Below are positions 25,814-34,990 of a DNA stretch of 64,000 nt, piece after piece. The notes under the pieces were generated by a model. That model was not told the DNA's origin, did not search any database, and saw nothing but the letters and a program-made list of their open reading frames with translations. Position numbers and translations under genes: made by a program. The stretch's first letter is position 1; each line of letters begins with the position of its first letter. Source of the DNA: Lactiplantibacillus daowaiensis (GTDB lineage: Bacteria > Bacillota > Bacilli > Lactobacillales > Lactobacillaceae); assembly GCF_005405085.1 (NCBI RefSeq), contig NZ_BJDJ01000002.1, positions 1-64,000 on the forward strand, read 5' to 3'.

Positions 25814-26698
25814 CTAACGATGCCACAAATAACGATCAATGGTTAACGCAACTTTGGCATTTTCATGTAATTGACTATGTTGTGCATGCTTGCCGTGAAA
25901 ATCCTTTTCGGTATAAACCACTTGATGACCACGCGTCAAATACTTGATTGACCGGGCAGAGACATTGGTGACTAAACTATCTGAATTCGTCCCATCATCC
26001 AAGTTGCCGACAACATTTAACAAGTGCACCCCATTCGGAAAGTTTGCCCGTTTGGCCGCTAACAGCTCATAAGCCGCGTGCAAGTACTTCGGTTCACCCG
26101 AAGCCAAAAATGAGTTTTGATTGGCCACATCATCTTCACCAACGACACCATCAAATGGCCCGGCAATGGTCACCAACTTATTAATCGTTGGAAAATCACT
26201 GGCCTGCTTAGTCATCAACATGTTCACACTGGCCACACAGCCCGCGGAGTGCGCCACAATATTATAGGAACTAAAGTGATGCGCTTGCTGCACAGTCGTA
26301 ATGACTTTGGCTAACCAAGCACTTTGTTGGTCATATTGGGCCAGATTATTTTTAAAAACCACTTGAATAATCGGGTTACGCGTCTTAGCGGACCAATTCC
26401 CACTCAAGGTCACTTGACCACTAGTGCTGACCGTTGCGACATAAACTTTATGAGCATGCGCCGTCTTTTCAGCATGTTTGATCAACGTATTGGTTGATTG
26501 CGCACTCCCTTGAAAGCCATGCACATAAAATGTCGGTCGACTACTCGTCACATAAGCCGATTTTGGCTGCTGACTACTGCTACTACTTTTGGTGCGACTA
26601 GTCGACTGACTCGCACACCCACTTAAACTCACTACTATCCCTAAAATTAGACCTAACCAGGCCCCTAATCGCCATTTTCGCACTAATCTTCGCCTCAT
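25814..26698 (-). CDS. Alpha/beta-hydrolase lipoprotein (DUF915)
   Basis: A 294-residue lipoprotein: basic start, hydrophobic core, lipobox LSGCAS with Cys near 28, Ser-rich linker, then an alpha/beta-hydrolase. Visible elements are the oxyanion loop FYVHGFQGSAQS, nucleophile elbow VAHSAGC (Ser near 163), an acidic stretch VVGNLDDGTNSD and a C-terminal His in GKHAQHSQLHEN. The family is called DUF915. Some members act on short esters, but the natural substrate is unknown. Its ATG overlaps the NlpC/P60 stop (ATGA). Confidence 0.86.
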   Translation of the reverse strand: MRRRLVRKWRLGAWLGLILGIVVSLSGCASQSTSRTKSSSSSQQPKSAYVTSSRPTFYVHGFQGSAQSTNTLIKHAEKTAHAHKVYVATVSTSGQVTLSGNWSAKTRNPIIQVVFKNNLAQYDQQSAWLAKVITTVQQAHHFSSYNIVAHSAGCVASVNMLMTKQASDFPTINKLVTIAGPFDGVVGEDDVANQNSFLASGEPKYLHAAYELLAAKRANFPNGVHLLNVVGNLDDGTNSDSLVTNVSARSIKYLTRGHQVVYTEKDFHGKHAQHSQLHENAKVALTIDRYLWHR

Positions 26699-27597
26699 TC
26701 AGTTTGCCAATATCGTTTAATCTGGACTAATTCGTCCTTTAAATAAGTTGCTGATAATTGTAAATAAGTCACGTGTTTCCCCGGCGTCGGTGAGTGTAAA
26801 AGCCACCCATCACCCGCGTAAATCGCCACATGATGCAGGCTACCCTGCCCGTGATCGTGAGCAAAGAAACATAGGTCACCCGGTTGAGCGTCGGCTAACG
26901 ACACCGACTTGCCACCTAAAACTTGTTCACTCACATCACGCGCTAGCGACACGCCAATGCAGCGGTGCAACGTGTAAGCAAAACCCGAGCAATCAAAGCC
27001 AAAGCCGCTCAGACCACCCCATAAATAACGCAAATCTAAGAATGTCGTCCCTAACTTAACCACCGTTTCACCGGGCGTTAACCCCGCAGTGGCAAAACCA
27101 AATTGCGTGGCCCGTTTAGCCACTTTACCAATTCCTAATGGCGTTTGGACTAACGTATAGCGTGGATCTTTAGTCGAGACGACTGGCAGCTGGGTCCCAA
27201 TGCTTAAAACTAGCATCGTCCGCCCATCTGCTTGTAACAATGGCGTAAATGCCTGTCTGATCGTCACCGTTGGGCCAGTCTGAACTGGTAATGCCGCCGT
27301 TGATAATTGCGCCGCCCAAATCCAACCAGGATAGCCTTGTGGATGCTGGGGGTCTCGTTGTGATACCACATAGACGTAGGCCCAACCATTGACAACACGA
27401 TCAATCAAGACTGGATCATTGAATAACGCTTGGGTCCCCATTAAGTTATCCCGTTCTAGTGTCACCGTATCGGCATCGTTCATCTGTTGCAGCCATGGTG
27501 CCAAGCCGGCATTTTGCAAGGCCGGGCGGTCAATCGTTCGAACTTGTGGCCGTTGCCAGACATTGGCTACTGCTGCACGTACCCTTGCAGTTTGCAT
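26695..27597 (-). CDS. SH3-NlpC/P60 peptidoglycan endopeptidase
   Basis: 300 residues from ATG 27597 (GGAGG 7 nt upstream). Two SH3b-like modules (about 30-165) precede an NlpC/P60 domain (about 185-300). Cys is in FDCSGFAYT, His in LHHVAIYAGDG, and a polar third residue is in the GWLLHSP region. The layout resembles YkfC-type gamma-D-glutamyl-diaminopimelate endopeptidases that act on recycled muropeptides. No Sec signal peptide is seen, which favours a cytoplasmic recycling role. It is followed directly by the lipase-like lipoprotein. Confidence 0.86.
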   Translation of the reverse strand: MQTARVRAAVANVWQRPQVRTIDRPALQNAGLAPWLQQMNDADTVTLERDNLMGTQALFNDPVLIDRVVNGWAYVYVVSQRDPQHPQGYPGWIWAAQLSTAALPVQTGPTVTIRQAFTPLLQADGRTMLVLSIGTQLPVVSTKDPRYTLVQTPLGIGKVAKRATQFGFATAGLTPGETVVKLGTTFLDLRYLWGGLSGFGFDCSGFAYTLHRCIGVSLARDVSEQVLGGKSVSLADAQPGDLCFFAHDHGQGSLHHVAIYAGDGWLLHSPTPGKHVTYLQLSATYLKDELVQIKRYWQTE

Positions 27598-27767
27598 CGC
27601 AATCCCTCCTATCAATCTTATCCACTTTATCATACGCCAATTTTACCCGCTCACTACTTTTCCAGTAAAGTTGTTAACCTTTCTTCAACAAACTTCGGCC
27701 TAAAATTAAAAATCACTGTGAAAGTATGCTATCATACTAATAATTACTCAGGGAGGCGTTTTTGCTC

Positions 27768-28232
27768 ATGGACAAGACCGATTTGAAGATTCTGAACGCC
27801 TTACAAGCGGACGCGCGCATCTCGCTCAAGGCTTTAGCTGACCAATGTTTTATTTCTTCGCCAGCTATTTCGGCACGGATTGCCCGCCTTAAAAGCAGCG
27901 GTATTATTCGTGATTATCAGGCGAACCTCAGTTATGAGAAATTAAACTACCATATTAAAGCTTATATTCAGCTCCAACTAGAACCCACCCAAAAAGAACG
28001 GTTCTACCCGTTTGTTGAAAGTATCCCCAACGTTTTAGAGTGTGATTGTGTCACTGGCGAGTATTCGCAGATCATGAAGGTCATTTTTGAGTCCACCCAA
28101 GCCTTAGATGAGTTTGTTAATCAGATTCAAACTTTTGGTAAAACGAGTACTCAAATCGTCTTCTCAACCAGTGTCGCTAACCGTGGCCTAACGTTACCTG
28201 AAGATCACGACTTAAGTCATATTGTTGAATAG
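27768..28232 (+). CDS. Lrp/AsnC-family transcriptional regulator
   Basis: 154 residues from ATG 27768; TTG 27762 is an alternative, 5 nt after GGGAGG. An N-terminal winged helix (KILNALQADARISLKALADQC...SSPAISARIARLKSSGII) is followed by a RAM/ACT-like ligand domain with TGEYSQIMKVIFES. Such regulators respond to amino acids and often control transport or metabolism of them. It diverges from the NlpC gene and is followed by a terminator, so its targets are not evident here. Confidence 0.9.
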   Translation: MDKTDLKILNALQADARISLKALADQCFISSPAISARIARLKSSGIIRDYQANLSYEKLNYHIKAYIQLQLEPTQKERFYPFVESIPNVLECDCVTGEYSQIMKVIFESTQALDEFVNQIQTFGKTSTQIVFSTSVANRGLTLPEDHDLSHIVE

Positions 28233-28254
28233 GTTTCATTATTCACTAACATTA

Positions 28255-28292
28255 AAACAGCGACTCGTCACCATGACGGGGCGCTGTTTTTT
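28255..28292 (+). terminator. Terminator of Lrp gene
   Basis: AAACAGCG and CGCTGTTT with inner CGTCA/TGACG, then T-run. Confidence 0.85.
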
Positions 28293-28438
28293 AATTAATA
28301 ATCAATCTTCATGCCGTTTTACCTGCATTTTCAAGTTAAAGAGTGTACCATAAAAGCAATCGAAGTTAATGGCATTTATCATTTTGTATATATCTGGTTA
28401 AAACTAGTTTAATAGATTTTGAAAAGAGGTTATCACAC

Positions 28439-29641
28439 ATGGCAACTATTTTAGTACTTGGTGGTGGTTACGCCGGCATGCGCGCAGTTAAGTTTTTACA
28501 AAAGAGTGCGCCCGCAACCGATGAAATCATCTTAGTTGATCAAACGGCAATTCATACGGAAAAAACCAATTTACACGAAGTCGCCGCTGGTACGATTGAT
28601 CCAGCCAAAATCACTTATGACATTCCGAGCGTCATCGGCAAACGCGTGACCTTTATTGAAGCGACGGTCACCGGGATCGCCGTTGCGGACCAAACCGTCA
28701 CGTTTGCGGATCATCCGGATCTACAATACGATTATCTGATCGTTGCCCTCGGCTTTCAATCTGAAACCTTTGGCATTAAAGGCGTCACTGAAAACTCCTT
28801 ACCAATGGACGATTTAGCCACTTCTGAAGCCGTCTACCAGCATATTGAGCAAACCATTGCTGGTTATGCTAAAACTAAAAATCACGACGACTTAAAAATC
28901 GCCGTTTGTGGTGCCGGCTTTACCGGGATTGAACTCCTCGGCGAACTGACACAATCGCTGCCAAAACTACAGGCAAAGTATCAAACGCCCGCCGTTAAGT
29001 TAGTTTGTTTCGAACGGATGCCGTCGATCTTACCGATGTTTGGACAACCTTTACGCGATTATGCGATCAACTTTATGGCGAAACACGACGTTGAAATGCG
29101 CTTAGGCGCTAGCATTACTGAAATTCAGCCCGGCGCTGTCGTCTATCAAGATGAAAATGATCAAGCCCAGACGTTTACCGCTAACACGATTATTTGGACT
29201 GTGGGGGTCAGTGGCTCACATGTGATTGCCGACTCTAACTTCCAACAACGCCGGAATCGGGTCATGGTCGAACCGGACTTGTCACTAGCTGATCATCCCG
29301 AGGTCTTCATCGTTGGCGATGTGTCCGCAGTCATGGACCCTAACAGCAACCGCCCTTACCCAACGACAGCGCAAATTGCCTTAGCGGCTGGTGAACAAGC
29401 CGCTAAAAACATTGGTCAATTACGACATGACCAAGCAACGACGCCGTTCGTCTATCAATCAAGTGGAACCGTGGCATCGTTAAGTGATCGTGATGGTATC
29501 GGTGAAATTTTAAGCAGTCAACGTCAGGTGCATGGTTACATGGCGTCAGCGTTGAAGAAAGTTATTACCGACCGCTCCTTGATGGAAAGTGCCCACTTAA
29601 GCACGATGTTGCATAAAGGTCGGTTCGATTTATATCATTAA
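28439..29641 (+). CDS. ndh: Type II NADH dehydrogenase-like flavoprotein
   Basis: A 400-residue two-dinucleotide-fold flavoprotein. FAD motif GGGYAGMRAV at residue 7, NAD motif VCGAGFTGIELLGEL near 158, and the ATG-like element IVGDVSA before the FAD exit. The C-terminal region is amphipathic and could attach to the membrane. In lactobacilli NDH-2 passes electrons from NADH to quinones (heme/menaquinone respiration or extracellular electron transfer). No eet genes adjoin it. Start chosen by AGAGG spacing. Confidence 0.85.
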   Translation: MATILVLGGGYAGMRAVKFLQKSAPATDEIILVDQTAIHTEKTNLHEVAAGTIDPAKITYDIPSVIGKRVTFIEATVTGIAVADQTVTFADHPDLQYDYLIVALGFQSETFGIKGVTENSLPMDDLATSEAVYQHIEQTIAGYAKTKNHDDLKIAVCGAGFTGIELLGELTQSLPKLQAKYQTPAVKLVCFERMPSILPMFGQPLRDYAINFMAKHDVEMRLGASITEIQPGAVVYQDENDQAQTFTANTIIWTVGVSGSHVIADSNFQQRRNRVMVEPDLSLADHPEVFIVGDVSAVMDPNSNRPYPTTAQIALAAGEQAAKNIGQLRHDQATTPFVYQSSGTVASLSDRDGIGEILSSQRQVHGYMASALKKVITDRSLMESAHLSTMLHKGRFDLYH

Positions 29642-29647
29642 AATAAA

Positions 29648-29685
29648 AAATGGCGACCATCTCGTAATGAGCTGGTCGCCATTTT
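29648..29685. terminator. Bidirectional terminator
   Basis: AAATGGCGACCA and TGGTCGCCATTT, between convergent ndh-like and ABC-F genes. Confidence 0.9.
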
Positions 29686-29693
29686 TAGCTACG

Positions 29694-31247
29694 TTAGTCT
29701 TGCCGTTCTTTTAAGCTTAACTTTTCAACGTTCAATTGTTTATTGATCCAACCATCCACAAAACTACTTTCATGGCTGACCAAAATCAAGTTACCTGGAA
29801 AGGCTTGTAAGGCTTTTTTCAGCCCTTCTTTGGTTTCATCGTCCAAATGGTTAGTCGGTTCATCCATGATTAAGAAGTTACTTGGTACTAGTTCAAGTAA
29901 TGCCAACTTCACCTTAGTCTGTTCCCCACCACTTAGTAAGTGCATCGGCTTCATCGCGTTAGCGGCATTGATCCCACACTTCGCTAACTTCGTCCGAATC
30001 GTCTTTGGTAACATCGTTGGATATTCGTTTTGAATTGTTTCTAACGGTGTCAATTGGGGATTATCCCATTCCAAATCTTGATTGAAATAATTGATCTTCG
30101 CCGATGGTGAGAAGTTAGAGGTCCCACCTAAGGATGGAATCACGCCTAAAATCGACTTAATCAGTGTTGACTTACCAACCCCGTTAAATCCTTTAAAGGC
30201 TAACTTTTCGCCACCAGTCATCGTAAAGGTGACCGGTGCCAGTAATGGTTTGCCATAACCAACGGATAATTGCTTAACCGTTAAGGCGTTTTGCGACCCC
30301 GTATCTAAGTATGGGAAAGCAAACTTCGCATGCACATTCTCACTCGGTGGATCGACCCGGTCCAAATGCGATAGCATCTTTTCCCGTGACTTAGCCATCG
30401 TTGACTTTGACCCCGCCTTATTCTTACGAATAAACTTTTCAGCTTTGTCGATCACAACTTGTTGCTTTTCAAAAGCTTTTAATTGCGCTTCTTTACGCGC
30501 TTCTTTTTGGCGCATCGCTGACTTAAAGTCCCCACGATACTTGATGATTTTGCCAAAAGCCACATCACAAATACAGTTGGTGACTTGTTGTAAGAAATCA
30601 TAGTCATGGGAAATGACCATGACGGCCCCTTCAAAACTATTCAAATAATCAACTAACCACGCAATGTGCGCTGTATCTAAATAGTTGGTTGGTTCATCCA
30701 AGATGATGACGTCGGGATCTTCTAGTAACAACTTTGCCAAGATAATCTTAGACCGTTGCCCACCAGACATTTCACTAATGACATGGTCGCGACCAATTTC
30801 ATCCAAACCAAGCCCAGTAATGACCCGTTCCATTTCGGTTTCAATATCGTAGAAGTTGTTAGCCTCCAACGTTTCTTGAATCCGACCGGCTTTTTCTAAT
30901 AAACTGTCGGCCATATTTTCCGCATAGTCGGCATAATATTGTTGCATCTTAGCATCTAAATCATAAAGCCGTTGAAAAGCCGTTTTCAGAAAATCATATA
31001 ACGTCATCCCGGCTGGAATGTCGGCGTATTGGTCCAAATAACCCGTCCGAATATTGTGTTGCCATTTAATTTGGCCAGTTAATGGTAAAATCTGACCGGT
31101 TAAAATCTTAATTAAGGTACTCTTGCCGGCGCCGTTTTGGCCGACAATCCCCATGTGATCGGCCTTTTCTAACGTAAAGTTCGCGTCTTCATAAAGTTTA
31201 CGATCGGCGAAACTTTGCGAGAGGTCGGTTACTTCTAGTAAAGCCAT
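29694..31247 (-). CDS. ABC-F ribosome-associated ATPase
   Basis: A 517-residue soluble protein with two ABC domains: Walker A GQNGAGKST and GFNGVGKST, signatures MSGGQ and LSGGEQ, Walker B DEPTNYLD and DEPTNHLD. A charged linker of about 80 residues (KEARKEAQLKAFEKQQ...) separates them. There are no membrane helices. It belongs to the ABC-F group (YbiT/EttA-like) that binds the ribosomal E site. It may be housekeeping translation factor or antibiotic protection protein; the linker length does not settle this. Confidence 0.92.
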   Translation of the reverse strand: MALLEVTDLSQSFADRKLYEDANFTLEKADHMGIVGQNGAGKSTLIKILTGQILPLTGQIKWQHNIRTGYLDQYADIPAGMTLYDFLKTAFQRLYDLDAKMQQYYADYAENMADSLLEKAGRIQETLEANNFYDIETEMERVITGLGLDEIGRDHVISEMSGGQRSKIILAKLLLEDPDVIILDEPTNYLDTAHIAWLVDYLNSFEGAVMVISHDYDFLQQVTNCICDVAFGKIIKYRGDFKSAMRQKEARKEAQLKAFEKQQVVIDKAEKFIRKNKAGSKSTMAKSREKMLSHLDRVDPPSENVHAKFAFPYLDTGSQNALTVKQLSVGYGKPLLAPVTFTMTGGEKLAFKGFNGVGKSTLIKSILGVIPSLGGTSNFSPSAKINYFNQDLEWDNPQLTPLETIQNEYPTMLPKTIRTKLAKCGINAANAMKPMHLLSGGEQTKVKLALLELVPSNFLIMDEPTNHLDDETKEGLKKALQAFPGNLILVSHESSFVDGWINKQLNVEKLSLKERQD

Positions 31248-31285
31248 GCTGTTTTCATCCTACTTTCATTTATTAACTCTGCAAA

Positions 31286-31314
31286 ACAGGCCCCGTCATT
31301 GAAACGAGGCCTGT
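31286..31314 (-). terminator. Terminator of GNAT gene
   Basis: ACAGGCC and GGCCTGT with inner CGT/ACG, T-run on the minus strand. Confidence 0.8.
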
Positions 31315-31334
31315 CGCAAAAACTTAGGTGGCGG

Positions 31335-31922
31335 CTAGGCCATGACTAAGTCTTTATCTAACTCATACTGCATATGGAAATACATGTGATCACCAATTGG
31401 CTTAATGCCGACCGTTTCATAATCATATCGGTCGTATAGCTTCTTGGCACCCGGGTTAGCCATATCCACGTTCAAGCCGATCCGTTGTTGACCGGCAGCC
31501 CGTGCATATTTTGGTAAGGCCGCTAATAAGCGCCCCCCAATCCCGTGACCTTGATAATTGGGATCAACCGCAATCGAGTCCAAGTACCATTCATGTTCAT
31601 AACTTTCTGCTTCAGCTTCAAATGCTGAACCAAACGCATCGTTATCCGCAGTGACTTGTGCAAGCACATCGTCAACTGCATCCTCATTTTTGTCGGGGTA
31701 ACCAAACGCCACCCCAACCACTTGACCATCGGCCTCGGCCACTACCGTCGTCGCCATATCGGACAAATAAGCTGGTGTCCGGTACGCGGCAGTAATGGCC
31801 TGCTCTAAGTCAGGTTCAGGGATGTCGTCAAGTTCCTCAAGTTGCATTTCATCAAAGATCATATTAATTAGCGGTGCTATCTGGCCCGCGTCGTCTTGAT
31901 TGGCTGGTCGAATCGTTATCAC
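31335..31922 (-). CDS. GNAT-family N-acetyltransferase
   Basis: 195 residues from GTG 31922, 7 nt after GGAGG. Upstream in-frame residues are basic and unlike the family. The acetyl-CoA binding motif A reads YQGHGIGGRLL near residue 145, followed by GLNVDMANPGAKKLYDRYDYE, the usual motif B. The acidic middle segment (NEDAVDDVLAQ...) is an insertion. Acceptor unknown. It is divergent from the VOC gene, about 115 bp apart. Confidence 0.88.
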   Translation of the reverse strand: MITIRPANQDDAGQIAPLINMIFDEMQLEELDDIPEPDLEQAITAAYRTPAYLSDMATTVVAEADGQVVGVAFGYPDKNEDAVDDVLAQVTADNDAFGSAFEAEAESYEHEWYLDSIAVDPNYQGHGIGGRLLAALPKYARAAGQQRIGLNVDMANPGAKKLYDRYDYETVGIKPIGDHMYFHMQYELDKDLVMA

Positions 31923-32037
31923 AAATAGTCCTCCTATCGTAGTAATTAATACCTTACTATGAATTACGAGCGTTGTCAAAATTCTTGGACGTCGTGGTAT
32001 ACTGGTAACCGAATTCATTTTGAAAGGATTTGAGCCT

Positions 32038-32418
32038 GTGAATATTCGCGATATTGATCACATCGTTTTGACCGTAACTGACATCGCCCGGTCATTGCGT
32101 TTTTATCATGAAGTTTTCGATTTACCCATCGTCACATTTGATGGTGACCGCCAAGCCGTCTTAGTCGGCAAACAAAAGATTAATTTTCAAACGGTCGCTG
32201 AACCCCATACCCCAGTCGCTGCCAAACCAACACCCGGGAGTGCCGACTTATGTCTGATCGCCAAAGACAGCATCGACGACATTCAACATCATTTAAAGAG
32301 CTACTTCGTTGATATCGTCGAAGGCCCCGTTGAACGTACCGGCGCTCACGGTAAGCTGACTTCTTTGTATGTGCGTGACCCTGATAATAACTTGATTGAG
32401 ATTAGTAATTATAAGTAG
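32038..32418 (+). CDS. VOC-family (glyoxalase-like) protein
   Basis: 126 residues from GTG 32038, about 10 nt after AAAGGA; the track-style TTG at 32020 is less likely. Two beta-alpha-beta-beta-beta units carry the metal-site residues: His in DIDHIVLTV, another in HGKLTSLYVRDPDNNLIEI (Glu near the C-terminus). This layout matches VirC1/FosA-like small VOC proteins. Substrate unknown; glutathione or bacillithiol transfer is not implied. Confidence 0.85.
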   Translation: MNIRDIDHIVLTVTDIARSLRFYHEVFDLPIVTFDGDRQAVLVGKQKINFQTVAEPHTPVAAKPTPGSADLCLIAKDSIDDIQHHLKSYFVDIVEGPVERTGAHGKLTSLYVRDPDNNLIEISNYK

Positions 32419-32427
32419 AAATAAAAG

Positions 32428-32461
32428 CAATCCCGACTGACGAGCTGTTCAGTCGGGATTG
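32428..32461 (+). terminator. Terminator of VOC gene
   Basis: CAATCCCGACTGA and TCAGTCGGGATTG are perfect 13-bp arms followed by T-run. Confidence 0.9.
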
Positions 32462-32518
32462 TTTTTATTAACCTAGTTCCGTTCAGACTTCTAAATATTT
32501 TTACTACATAATATATGA

Positions 32519-32731
32519 CTATTTTTTTGAGAACCTACCCTTTATCTGCTTAACAAAATAAGCATTCAACTTACCGCCTATCCTGCCGTAATCTAATACA
32601 AACACCGCTACTACTGAAATTATCATCCCCGGTAACCTATTCACGTGCAAGGCTGGTATAAAGCCCGAAATTACCATGACAAGAAGTACACCTATATACA
32701 AAGCGTTTCTAATCCTTGCTTCAGTCTTCAT
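32519..32731 (-). CDS. 70-residue membrane protein, unknown
   Basis: AGAGGAG precedes the ATG by 7 nt. Two hydrophobic helices (about 9-27 and 33-50) are followed by a strongly basic tail (GKLNAYFVKQIKGRFSKK). The base composition is more AT-rich than the flanking genes, which may indicate recent arrival. I do not recognise the family. Confidence 0.65.
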   Translation of the reverse strand: MKTEARIRNALYIGVLLVMVISGFIPALHVNRLPGMIISVVAVFVLDYGRIGGKLNAYFVKQIKGRFSKK

Positions 32732-32801
32732 CGCGTAACTCCTCTAATATAGCCAACTATGGCACTAACACCCATAATTCATCACGATTACAATATTCAA
32801 G

Positions 32802-33284
32802 CTAAAACCCTTTAAAAGTCCCCACATTAGCATAAACAACCATCACCGGTAAATTCAAAATCAGTAACCACCAAAACAGCTGTAACATCTGCTTTAACGA
32901 TGCTTGTCGTTCCCACAAACGACCAGTTACGACGACCGTGATCGTTAATACTAACCAGAACCACTCGATCGACGTGATATCAAAAAAGAATAGCACCATT
33001 GCAACCAAAACAAAGGCGGCATCAAATAGTGAGAAATCATCTAGTTCAAAACCACCTAAGTCAACTCGTGGTCCGCTCAACGTCTGTTTTAAGATTGGTT
33101 TGACCAACGTTAAAGCCATGATCAAAATGGGCAAGCCTGCAAAAATGACGGCCAACTGATTATGATTTAAATAATATAAGACACTGACTTCAACCACGTT
33201 CAATACCAGCAAGCCCAGTGCCACCCAAATCGTTATTGTTAAACTAAGGCGGTCTAAATAGGTCGTCCATTTTGCTGATTTCAC
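32802..33284 (-). CDS. Four- to five-helix membrane protein, unknown
   Basis: 160 residues from GTG 33284, directly after AGGAGGTGA; the upstream frame would need the Shine-Dalgarno inside the coding region. Hydrophobic helices lie near 16-36, 42-60, 88-105, 108-125 and 135-155, separated by a soluble loop with LSGPRVDLGGFELDDFS. It has no enzymatic motif. Terminators and divergent neighbours make it a single-gene unit. Confidence 0.7.
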   Translation of the reverse strand: MKSAKWTTYLDRLSLTITIWVALGLLVLNVVEVSVLYYLNHNQLAVIFAGLPILIMALTLVKPILKQTLSGPRVDLGGFELDDFSLFDAAFVLVAMVLFFFDITSIEWFWLVLTITVVVTGRLWERQASLKQMLQLFWWLLILNLPVMVVYANVGTFKGF

Positions 33285-33372
33285 ACCGTCACCTCCTAGC
33301 ATTAAGTTCATTTTTATCATCATTATACGGGTTTGCTTCATCGCTCACAATTATTAACCGTTGCCAGCAAAA

Positions 33373-33406
33373 AAGCGGGCCACCTTTTAAGCCAAAGTCG
33401 TCCGCT
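33373..33406 (-). terminator. Imperfect terminator of hydrolase gene
   Basis: AGCGG and CCGCT enclose a partial inner CTT/AAG stem, with a run of T on the minus strand. Confidence 0.55.
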
Positions 33407-33420
33407 AATTGCATCACTAT

Positions 33421-34200
33421 TTAATTGAAGAAATCTAACATCACTTGATTGAACTTCTCAGTCTGTTCGGCCATTAAGATATGCCCTGCTTCTGGCATCA
33501 CAAAGGCCATACCATGTGGACATAACTTCGCTGTCGCCGCGGCTTGCTCTGGTGACCAAAATTGCGTCTTAGCACCCGCCATAAACAACACCGGCACTTG
33601 TAATCGTTTGATCACATCACGCCAGTCTTGAAAGGCATGGTCATATAACAACGGCCGATTAAGCGCATAGTCAAACTGCTGATCACCTTGCGCTGCTTTA
33701 ACTGCTTGAAACGTCAGATCATCGATGCGATGATACGTGGTATGCACGTGATACATCTCTTCCGCCGCTTTAGGGAAGTTATCCCAAGTCAAGTCCAACA
33801 TCCCATAAGGCCACGACGCGTCACTGATCATCTTTGGCGACTGATCAACACTAATGATTTTATGAATCAACCGGTCACCGAACAATGAACAATAGGCCCA
33901 AATAACCGCAACCCCCATCGAGTTTGCCATCATGTCAACATTTGTCACGTTCAAGTAAGCCAACAATTCGGCCACATCTTTGGCTTGTCGACTCATCCGT
34001 AGCCCTTTCGTCGTGGTTTCAGAACGACCATGATTACGGCGGTCCAGATTGATGACGCGATAACCTTGTGATACTAACGTTTCGACTTGCGCCCGCCAAA
34101 TCTCCTTATAACCGGCATAGCCCGTCATAATCAAAACCGGTTGCCCAGTCCCCACATCATCATAGACTAACCGCACCCCATCACTTGTCATAAATTCCAT
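33421..34200 (-). CDS. Alpha/beta-fold hydrolase
   Basis: 259 residues from ATG 34200, 8 nt after GGAGGG. Canonical hydrolase fold: oxyanion region IMTGYAGYKEIW, nucleophile elbow MMANSMGVAV (Ser near 95, in place of GHSMGG), acid in the region before VLFMAGAKTQFW, and His in PEAGHILMAEQ. It starts 19 bp after the CoaA-like kinase gene and is likely cotranscribed with it. A thioesterase or carboxylesterase role would suit the acyl-CoA cluster nearby, but this is inference. Confidence 0.85.
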   Translation of the reverse strand: MEFMTSDGVRLVYDDVGTGQPVLIMTGYAGYKEIWRAQVETLVSQGYRVINLDRRNHGRSETTTKGLRMSRQAKDVAELLAYLNVTNVDMMANSMGVAVIWAYCSLFGDRLIHKIISVDQSPKMISDASWPYGMLDLTWDNFPKAAEEMYHVHTTYHRIDDLTFQAVKAAQGDQQFDYALNRPLLYDHAFQDWRDVIKRLQVPVLFMAGAKTQFWSPEQAAATAKLCPHGMAFVMPEAGHILMAEQTEKFNQVMLDFFN

Positions 34201-34219
34201 TTTAAAACCCTCCTGACGA

Positions 34220-34948
34220 TTATTGTTCACTAACTAGTAAGTTCGGTTGCGCCACGGTCGTAGTGGCAGTCGGTGCAATCCAAGCCAACCGATGACCGGC
34301 AACGACTCGCGCTTGCCAAGTCGCCAGCGCTTGTAAGGGGGCAACATTTTCATCAAAGTTCCGTTGATTGATGGCCACCCAGTTCTTGCGCGCAATTGGT
34401 TCAAATTCAGCCCAGGTTTGGCCGTACTTAGCGGCCAAATCTAGCTTTTCACAGCGTTGCAAATACCATTGATAATTTAACGTTGGGTCTACGGCTAAAA
34501 AGAGACTGGTGGTTAGTAACTGCCGTAACGTCGGTTGCAACACCATTAACCCCTCGATGATCAAGACATCTGGCTGATAAATGACTTGCCGCAGTTGCTG
34601 GTCCAAGTCATTCGTGGCATGATTGTAGGTTGGAAGTGTAATGGCTTGACCTTGCTGAATCGCAGTCACGAAACGCGCCATCAAGTGGTGATCGTAACTG
34701 ACCGGGAACCCTTTTTTAATGCATAATTGGCGCTGCTTTAATACCGCATTTGACCACAAGAAGTCATCAGTCGACACTAACACACAAGTCAAATCTGGTC
34801 GTAACTGTTGATATTGACGTTGAATTTGGCGTGCCAATGTGGTCTTGCCAGATGCGACACTTCCAGTAATTCCTAGTACCACCGGTCGATTGCCGGTCGG
34901 ATTGGGAATGATTTTTGTTAACAAAGCTGTTTTTATGTTGGTCATCAT
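34220..34948 (-). CDS. Short pantothenate-kinase/uridine-kinase-like P-loop kinase
   Basis: 242 residues. Walker A GITGSVASGKTT (near 26) closely matches the type I pantothenate kinase (CoaA) motif. The DDF element (LVSTDDFLW), GFPVSYDHHL and PDVLIIEGLMVL follow the CoaA order. It is about 65 residues shorter than normal CoaA. It could be a second pantothenate kinase or a related phosphoribulokinase/uridine-kinase member. Divergent from the LysR gene by about 40 bp and upstream of the hydrolase. A CoA-supply role for the neighbouring CoA-ester genes is an attractive guess. Confidence 0.7.
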   Translation of the reverse strand: MMTNIKTALLTKIIPNPTGNRPVVLGITGSVASGKTTLARQIQRQYQQLRPDLTCVLVSTDDFLWSNAVLKQRQLCIKKGFPVSYDHHLMARFVTAIQQGQAITLPTYNHATNDLDQQLRQVIYQPDVLIIEGLMVLQPTLRQLLTTSLFLAVDPTLNYQWYLQRCEKLDLAAKYGQTWAEFEPIARKNWVAINQRNFDENVAPLQALATWQARVVAGHRLAWIAPTATTTVAQPNLLVSEQ

Positions 34949-34990
34949 GCCACCACCTTAAAAGTTGAGTCAGAAAGAAGGGTTTTTACC

